Positions 58,876 to 64,000 of a stretch of 64,000 nucleotides of DNA are shown piece by piece. The DNA comes from Pseudidiomarina salinarum (GTDB lineage: Bacteria > Pseudomonadota > Gammaproteobacteria > Enterobacterales > Alteromonadaceae), in contig NZ_JPER01000003.1 in NCBI RefSeq assembly GCF_000753715.1, positions 186,001 to 250,000 of the forward strand, written 5' to 3'. The notes below the pieces were generated by a model. It saw only the letters and a program-made list of their open reading frames with translations, did no database searches and was not told where the DNA came from. A program made the translations under genes and the position numbers. Position 1 is the first letter of the stretch; every line of letters begins with the position of its first letter.

Positions 58876-59823
58876 TTATTGCTGCGCCAGCCCGATCAGA
58901 TAATCTGCCAGCGCGCCCATGCCGGTTTGTGCCACACCAGCACGCTGCTCAGCGGCCTGGTTATAGTTGGTGTTGGTATTCACATCATAAACGTATAACT
59001 GACCGTCTTCGGCTTCAATAAACTCAATACCGGCCACATCAATCTGTGCCTGCTGCAGAAAAGTCTGTAGCTGGCTGATGATGCTATGGTCGTCAAAGCG
59101 ATTGGTTATGGTGAATTTATGCTCATTACTCTCCACAGGTTGCTCGGTGGTCGGGCAAAAAGCATCATCCACGCTGCAGACATCGGCAGGACACAATTCA
59201 AAACCGCCTTCGGTATTCACCTGCACAGTATAAATAAATTCGCGCCCGACAAACTCAGCGCGGGTTATATAAGGCGCTTTGGGCTGAATATACTCCTGTA
59301 GCAGCCAGATCCCGTCCAGGGGTTCTTCATATTCAGGACCATCGATAAATCGTTGCAGCGCGGCCCGCGAGTCAAAGCGGGTCACACCCAGGCCTTTTCC
59401 GCCGCGGTTTGGTTTCAGTATGAGGGGCCAGTAGCCGAAATTTTCAGCCGCCGCTATAAGCTCTTCCCGGCCCACCACTGCGTGGGTTGCCGGTACTTGC
59501 AAGCCAGCGCGCTCAAGGGCTGCGTACTGAGATAACTTACAGACCTCCAGCGCCAGCGCCGGAGTACCGTTAACCACAGTAGCGGGATGCTGCTGCAGCC
59601 AGGTCAGTGCCATGCGGGTAAGTTCCGGTGCGAAGCGGTGCCCACGGGTGTGGGATGAAGCGCTCATGCGGTTGTAATAAACAGCATTGGCAGGGACTTG
59701 GTTATAAGGCACCTTGCCGGTATCTAAAAACCATTCCTGAGGCGTCACGCCGCGCCCGGAAAAGGCAGCGCGTAGAGGGACAAGCCATTCTTCGTTTTCA
59801 TGCATGATGACGATATTGCGCAT
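58876..59823 (-). CDS. ATP-grasp (RimK-like) ligase domain protein
   Basis: ATP-grasp fold protein of 315 residues from ATG 59823, five bases after GAGG. WPLILKPNRGGKGLGVTRFD is the ATP-binding loop, and Y-V-Y-D-V-N-T-N-T-N-Y-N carries the metal-binding residues. A carboxylate-amine ligase role is likely, substrate unknown. The ends of this gene and the ABM gene are 3 bases apart. Confidence 0.87.
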   Translation of the reverse strand: MRNIVIMHENEEWLVPLRAAFSGRGVTPQEWFLDTGKVPYNQVPANAVYYNRMSASSHTRGHRFAPELTRMALTWLQQHPATVVNGTPALALEVCKLSQYAALERAGLQVPATHAVVGREELIAAAENFGYWPLILKPNRGGKGLGVTRFDSRAALQRFIDGPEYEEPLDGIWLLQEYIQPKAPYITRAEFVGREFIYTVQVNTEGGFELCPADVCSVDDAFCPTTEQPVESNEHKFTITNRFDDHSIISQLQTFLQQAQIDVAGIEFIEAEDGQLYVYDVNTNTNYNQAAEQRAGVAQTGMGALADYLIGLAQQ

Positions 59824-59937
59824 AGACACCTCGGAGTTTTTCACGAACAGAGCGGGATCATAACGGAAAGCCGTGCTAATTTAAGAACCATAACGTTATA
59901 TCTTATAGTCATTTTAGTAATCAGGCGGGCAGATACC

Positions 59938-60969
59938 ATGAAGTGGATGATATATGGAGCATACGGCTATACCGGTGAACTGATCAGCCGACATGCAGTG
60001 GCTGAGGGGCATAAGCCGGTGCTGGCCGGACGCAACGGCGAAGCAGTCAGAAAACTGGCTGAAGAACTCGACCGTGACTATGTCGTGGTTAGCCTGGATG
60101 AGCCTGGCGCTTTGGAAGCTGCGTTGGCGGATATGGATCTGGTGATTCACTGCGCCGGTCCTTTTGAAGTAACGGCCGAGCCAATGATCGCCTCTTGTCT
60201 GGCAACCAAAACCCACTATCTGGACATTACCGGAGAAATCTCGGTATTTGAGTTTGCTCATGCGTCGCACAAACTGGCTGAATCTGCGGGCGTGGTGCTC
60301 TGCCCCGGCGTCGGCTTTGACGTGATTCCGACGGACTGTGTTGCGGCACAGCTTAAAGAGCAGCTGCCAGACGCCATCGATTTAGTGCTCGGCTTTGACT
60401 CCTCGTCGCGGATGAGTCGCGGCACCGCACGCACCGGTATGCGTAAGCTTGCTGAAGGCGGCGCGGTCCGCCGTGGAGGCGATGTCGTCAATGTGCCGCT
60501 GGCCTATCACACCCGGAAGATCGACTTCGGTAACGGCGAAAAGTGTGCGATGACTATCCCGTGGGGCGATGTGGCAACGGCGTACTACACCACCAGCATT
60601 CCAAATATTGAAGTTTATATCCCGGCGTCGCCGCGGCTGATTAAGCGCATGAAACGGATGAACTGGTTCCGCTGGCTATTTCGCTTTAAGCCGCTGCGCA
60701 ATATGCTGGAGAAAAATATAGAACAGCAGCCTGCCGGGCCCGATGAAGAAGAACGTGAAAAGGCGGTCACTTATGTTTGGGGCGAAGCAAAAAATGGCAA
60801 AGGGGATAGCAAATCACTGCGGGTTAAAGTGATGAACGGCTATAAGTTAACCAGCCAGGGGGCTGTTGATGTGGCTATGCATATCCTTGAGCAGCGCCCG
60901 GCGCCGGGCTATTACACCCCGGCGAAGCTATGCGGAAGTGATTTGATTGACCGCTATAAAATCGAATAA
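59938..60969 (+). CDS. Saccharopine dehydrogenase-like (enoyl reductase-type) protein
   Basis: NAD(P)-binding protein of 343 residues from ATG 59938. The N-terminus WMIYGAYGYTGELISRHAVA has the Rossmann glycine pattern, and P-F-E-V-T-A-E-P-M and CPGVGFDVIPTDCVA follow. Proteins of this group in bacteria are poorly characterised. It is divergent from the ATP-grasp gene. Confidence 0.82.
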   Translation: MKWMIYGAYGYTGELISRHAVAEGHKPVLAGRNGEAVRKLAEELDRDYVVVSLDEPGALEAALADMDLVIHCAGPFEVTAEPMIASCLATKTHYLDITGEISVFEFAHASHKLAESAGVVLCPGVGFDVIPTDCVAAQLKEQLPDAIDLVLGFDSSSRMSRGTARTGMRKLAEGGAVRRGGDVVNVPLAYHTRKIDFGNGEKCAMTIPWGDVATAYYTTSIPNIEVYIPASPRLIKRMKRMNWFRWLFRFKPLRNMLEKNIEQQPAGPDEEEREKAVTYVWGEAKNGKGDSKSLRVKVMNGYKLTSQGAVDVAMHILEQRPAPGYYTPAKLCGSDLIDRYKIE

Positions 60970-60978
60970 ATAGCGGCA

Positions 60979-61004
60979 TAAAAAAAGGGGCCCCGAGGGC
61001 CCCT
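60979..61004 (-). terminator. Terminator of the outer membrane protein gene
   Basis: AAGGGGCCC pairs with GGGCCCCTT around CGA. On the minus strand a run of T (the plus-strand A run) follows the stem, so it best serves the outer-membrane gene at 61025. Confidence 0.88.
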
Positions 61005-61024
61005 TACCGTTTCATAAATCAGAT

Positions 61025-61588
61025 TCAGAAGTGATAGCTCACGCCAAGATTGACGCTTGAGTTTTCACTATCCTGATGGTTGTAGCCAACATCAAAGCTC
61101 CAGACGCCGCGGAAAAACTTAGCGCCAATGCGGGCACCAATATCCGAATCATCGAAAATGTCGATGTGCTGCAGACGAGCATCAAGTTCTACCATGTCAT
61201 TCAGACGATGACGTACACCGGCGGCTAAGCCCCAGCCCGTATCGTCGGTATGCATGAAGCCCGGACTATCGAATTCCACATTAGTATGGATAGCCGATAC
61301 CACACCATAGGCATGGGTCTGGCTCGACAGCGCATGGCGATAGCCAAGGCCTATATCATAGTTGTCGAGATCGACGCCCGACTCGCTGAAGAAAGCGACA
61401 GCGCCTTCAACGAAAACATTTGGGGTAAGCGACCGTGAGAAGTCGGCACCAAAGCCGTCAAAGTCCTCTCCAAAGGAATCAACGCGCTGATAGTCGGCAG
61501 AAACAAAATCGAACGATGGTGTGTTCTGCGCCATGGCTGGTGCTGATAAAGCTGCAGTAATGGCGCTTGCGATTAATATACGTTTCAT
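61025..61588 (-). CDS. Outer membrane beta-barrel protein, small
   Basis: A 187-residue precursor with a signal peptide ending A-M-A and a C-terminal sequence GVSYHF ending in Phe, the Bam recognition feature of outer membrane barrels. Alternating polar/aromatic strands are visible throughout (for example GLGYRHALSS, GAKFFRGVWSFDVGYNH). No specific family was assigned; an 8-strand barrel is likely. The 196-base gap to the patatin gene holds its promoter region, but no clear boxes were named. Confidence 0.82.
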   Translation of the reverse strand: MKRILIASAITAALSAPAMAQNTPSFDFVSADYQRVDSFGEDFDGFGADFSRSLTPNVFVEGAVAFFSESGVDLDNYDIGLGYRHALSSQTHAYGVVSAIHTNVEFDSPGFMHTDDTGWGLAAGVRHRLNDMVELDARLQHIDIFDDSDIGARIGAKFFRGVWSFDVGYNHQDSENSSVNLGVSYHF

Positions 61589-61784
61589 AAGTACTACTCC
61601 TTTTTACGCTGACTAAATGTGCGTACTTCAAACGTAGCATAAATCCAGAAAAGTGAGAAACGACGGGGTGTAAAGAGCAGGTAAAGCTGCTTTTTTGCTG
61701 AATCCCGAATTCTTTCTTATAGTTAACAGGTAGTCTGAAAATCACTTCGCAGAGGAAGAAATCAGAAAAGGAATTGATCGCAGT

Positions 61785-62633
61785 ATGACATCAGCAAAAC
61801 GAGCATTGGTAGTCGAAGGAGGGGCAATGCGTGGGGTCTTTGCGGCCGGCGTGCTGGATGCCTTTATGGAGCAGGACTATAACCCCTTTGATTTTGCTAT
61901 CGGCGTATCCGCCGGCTCTACCAACCTGATTGGCTACCTGGCTAAGGAGCATAAGCGCAGCCTGCGCATTCTCACTGAGCATGCCCAGAGTTCCAATTTC
62001 CTTAACCCCCTTCGCTATCTGACCGGCGGCCATTTTTGTGACGTCGAATGGTTATGGCGCCAATCCTTTGAAGACCTGGAGTTAGATCTGGAGCACTATA
62101 TGGCCCGCCAGGTGCCATTATATGTGGTGACCACCCGGGTGGATACTGGCCAGGCCTGCTATATCGAGGTGACCAGGGATAACATGCATGACTTGTTCCC
62201 GGCGTCCTGCGCGATTCCGTTTATTTACCGTGACTACCCGGAGGTAAACGGTATCCCGATGACAGACGGCGGCGTGGCCGACTCGATTCCGGTCGAGAAA
62301 GCCTACGAGATGGGCGCACGTGAGATTACCGTGATTTTGTCTCAGTCATTGCGGGTCAGAAAGCAGGTGTATACCTTGCCCGGCCCGGTTGAAGACTTTC
62401 TGCTTAATCACTTGGTACTGCGGCAGGCCATCACCGACCGCCCGGATAAATTTAACCGCAGTCTGGAGTTTATTACCAACCCGCCCGATGACTGCAAAAT
62501 ACATGTGATCGCACCGCCCGCGGATTTTCGTGTCGGCCGCTTTACCCGTAATCTTGATGCCTTGCATGGGGGCTACGAAATTGGTCGCAAGCGCGGCTTT
62601 GCCTTTCTGGAAGAAGCACAACAGTTCGCTTAG
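61785..62633 (+). CDS. Patatin-like phospholipase (YjjU-like)
   Basis: Serine acyl hydrolase of 282 residues. The oxyanion loop G-G-A-M-R-G, the nucleophile elbow G-V-S-A-G (Ser42) and the aspartate D161 of D-G-G form the patatin dyad site. No signal peptide. Lipid substrate unknown. Confidence 0.92.
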   Translation: MTSAKRALVVEGGAMRGVFAAGVLDAFMEQDYNPFDFAIGVSAGSTNLIGYLAKEHKRSLRILTEHAQSSNFLNPLRYLTGGHFCDVEWLWRQSFEDLELDLEHYMARQVPLYVVTTRVDTGQACYIEVTRDNMHDLFPASCAIPFIYRDYPEVNGIPMTDGGVADSIPVEKAYEMGAREITVILSQSLRVRKQVYTLPGPVEDFLLNHLVLRQAITDRPDKFNRSLEFITNPPDDCKIHVIAPPADFRVGRFTRNLDALHGGYEIGRKRGFAFLEEAQQFA

Positions 62634-62686
62634 CCGCTGCGGCAGGGTACAATACCGACCTCATTATACTGCGAAGAGATTAATTA

Positions 62687-63034
62687 ATGGCCGATAACCA
62701 CTCGCCTAATCCGGATTGCCCTCAGTGCGGCTCAGCTTACGCTTATCCAGACGGAACCATGTTGATTTGTCCTGAATGTGCCCATGAATGGTCACCAGCC
62801 GAACCGGCAGGCAGTGATGAGAAAGTATTCCGCGATGCCAATGGCAATGTGCTGCAGGATGGTGACAGCGTAACTGTCATCAAAGACCTGAAGGTAAAAG
62901 GCTCATCGCTGGTAGTGAAAGTGGGGACCAAAGTGAAAGGGATCCGGCTGGTGGACGGAGACCATGACATTGATTGCAAAATCGATGGTATCGGGCCGAT
63001 GAAGCTAAAAACCGAGTTTGTGAAAAAGGTCTAA
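62687..63034 (+). CDS. yjdM: Zinc ribbon protein YjdM (PhnA family)
   Basis: A 115-residue protein with a C4 zinc ribbon (CPQCGS and ICPECAHEW) and a C-terminal SH3-like domain ([20 protein letters not shown]). The name PhnA is historical; a role in phosphonate use is not established for it. It overlaps the converging ChaC-like gene by 4 bases. Confidence 0.93.
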   Translation: MADNHSPNPDCPQCGSAYAYPDGTMLICPECAHEWSPAEPAGSDEKVFRDANGNVLQDGDSVTVIKDLKVKGSSLVVKVGTKVKGIRLVDGDHDIDCKIDGIGPMKLKTEFVKKV

Positions 63035-63600
63035 ACCATTAACCGGCGTAGTTCGCGCTCGATGGCAAAAACATGATCGTCCTGCTCGTCAATCTCTCGC
63101 AGCGCCTCGGCCAGCCGCAGTAAGTATTCACTATTTTTCCCGCTCGGGCCTTCTGACCGGGCTATATGACGGGCTATTTCCTGCTCGTCGGCTTCGCCCA
63201 GCCAGGCAGCGTTTGATGCATTGGCAACGTAAACCAGACCTTCGACTGAGCCACCGCCATCTAACCATTCGAACGGCGTAAAGAAGCGCAGATAGCCATT
63301 TTTCTCGCGATGATCCAGGTGCTCAAATACATCAGGCGTTACTTCATAAGCCATTCCGGCGCAGTGGGCATCTTCAACTGGAACAAGAGTGGCAACCCGG
63401 CCAGGCGCCTGCGGCGTGCCGCGGTGATCGTGAGAGCCCTGCCAGAAGCGCCGCTGCCAGCCGTGAATGCGTGCCGGGCGGCGCTGCAGGTACGGAAAAT
63501 CCGCTTTATAAATTAACGAGCCATAACCAAACAGCCAGACCGATTCGAGATGGTCCAGCGGCTGCTGTTGGCGATTTAATTCAATTGTATTGTGTGACAT
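63031..63600 (-). CDS. ChaC-like gamma-glutamylcyclotransferase
   Basis: A 189-residue protein of the glutathione-specific gamma-glutamylcyclotransferase fold: [10 protein letters not shown] is the substrate loop, and [10 protein letters not shown] carries the family glutamate. It likely breaks down glutathione to 5-oxoproline and Cys-Gly. Confidence 0.88.
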   Translation of the reverse strand: MSHNTIELNRQQQPLDHLESVWLFGYGSLIYKADFPYLQRRPARIHGWQRRFWQGSHDHRGTPQAPGRVATLVPVEDAHCAGMAYEVTPDVFEHLDHREKNGYLRFFTPFEWLDGGGSVEGLVYVANASNAAWLGEADEQEIARHIARSEGPSGKNSEYLLRLAEALREIDEQDDHVFAIERELRRLMV

Positions 63601-63655
63601 AAGCGCCCGCGTAATAATAATCAGTAAATACTAACAAATTTACGGAGCCATGCCG

Positions 63656-64000
63656 ATGTCCAACCTGGAACTCAAGCTTCCTCCCCTTGCGCTGGTTTTG
63701 CTGATCGGCGCGCTGATGTGGCTGACCAACTGGCTATGGCCTACGGGCGCGTGGCACTTCAGCGATTTACGCCAGGCTGGCGTCGGCTTTGTTGTGGCAG
63801 GGGTATTGATTGCCGCGGCCGGGGTCTGGCAGTTCCGGCGCGCCGCGACCACGGTGAATCCAATGGATCCAAATCTCAGCAGCAGTCTGGTTCAGAACGG
63901 CATTTACCGGTTCAGCCGCAACCCCATGTATCTGGGGTTTTTAATGATGCTAATTGGCTGGGCGCTATGGTTAGGTAGCCTGCCGGCGCTTATCTGGTTG
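63656..64000 (+). CDS. Isoprenylcysteine carboxyl methyltransferase-like membrane protein, partial
   Basis: Frame open from ATG 63656 (eight bases after GGAG; ATG 63650 also possible) to the right edge. It has hydrophobic segments near the N-terminus and the family motif GIYRFSRNPMYLGF, where the SAM-binding region begins. The C-terminus lies outside the window. Confidence 0.85.
   Translation, partial: MSNLELKLPPLALVLLIGALMWLTNWLWPTGAWHFSDLRQAGVGFVVAGVLIAAAGVWQFRRAATTVNPMDPNLSSSLVQNGIYRFSRNPMYLGFLMMLIGWALWLGSLPALIWL

Overview
The window is a 64 kb piece of a gammaproteobacterial chromosome spanning the replication origin. Gene order mioC - oriC - mnmG - rsmG - parA - parB - atpIBEFHAGDC - glmU - glmS, E. 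coli-like DnaA boxes and AT-rich 13-mers, a moderate GC content and a flagellar hierarchy with sigma54-like and sigma28 promoters all fit an Alteromonadales-type marine bacterium. The family Idiomarinaceae is my best guess, but this is inference from gene content and not a database match.

Layout. (1) 1-24.8 kb: a flagellar locus of about 30 genes. It starts with a partial c-di-GMP-binding PilZ (YcgR-like) gene divergent from fliC, then flaG, an inverted fliE, and a long plus-strand run fliFGHIJKLMNOPQR. This meets the minus-strand run flgBCDEFGHIJKL head-on, and flgA-flgM-flgN diverge from flgB. FliA-type promoters lie upstream of the PilZ gene, fliC, flgKL and flgMN. Sigma54-like promoters are proposed for fliE, fliF and flgB. 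No flhA, flhB, fliA, fliD, fliS, motor-stator or chemotaxis genes are present, so the system must be completed elsewhere. (2) 24.8-30.2 kb: minus-strand exported enzymes, namely an S1/P1-like nuclease, a PQQ-type sugar dehydrogenase, a membrane protein, a DUF6702 protein and an M1 metallopeptidase. (3) 30.3-45.8 kb: mioC, oriC, tRNA modification (mnmG), 16S rRNA methylation (rsmG), chromosome partition (parAB), the whole F1Fo ATP synthase, and UDP-GlcNAc synthesis (glmU, glmS). (4) 45.8-64 kb: an accessory region with an SLC13-type transporter, a secreted protein with three 86-residue tandem repeats, PhzF, a c-type cytochrome, a flavin reductase, a Nudix hydrolase, a compact operon (two unknown proteins, APC permease, DksA/TraR zinc finger), an HTH/membrane protein pair, a phospholipase D-type lipoprotein, an ene-reductase, an ATP-grasp protein, a saccharopine-dehydrogenase-like protein, a small outer-membrane barrel, a patatin, YjdM, a ChaC-like protein and a partial methyltransferase.

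No tRNA, rRNA, CRISPR array, insertion sequence or prophage was seen. The least explained items are the triple-repeat secreted protein and the four-gene operon at 52.4-54.9 kb. The best supported regulatory result is the set of four matched FliA promoters tying a PilZ protein to the flagellar regulon.
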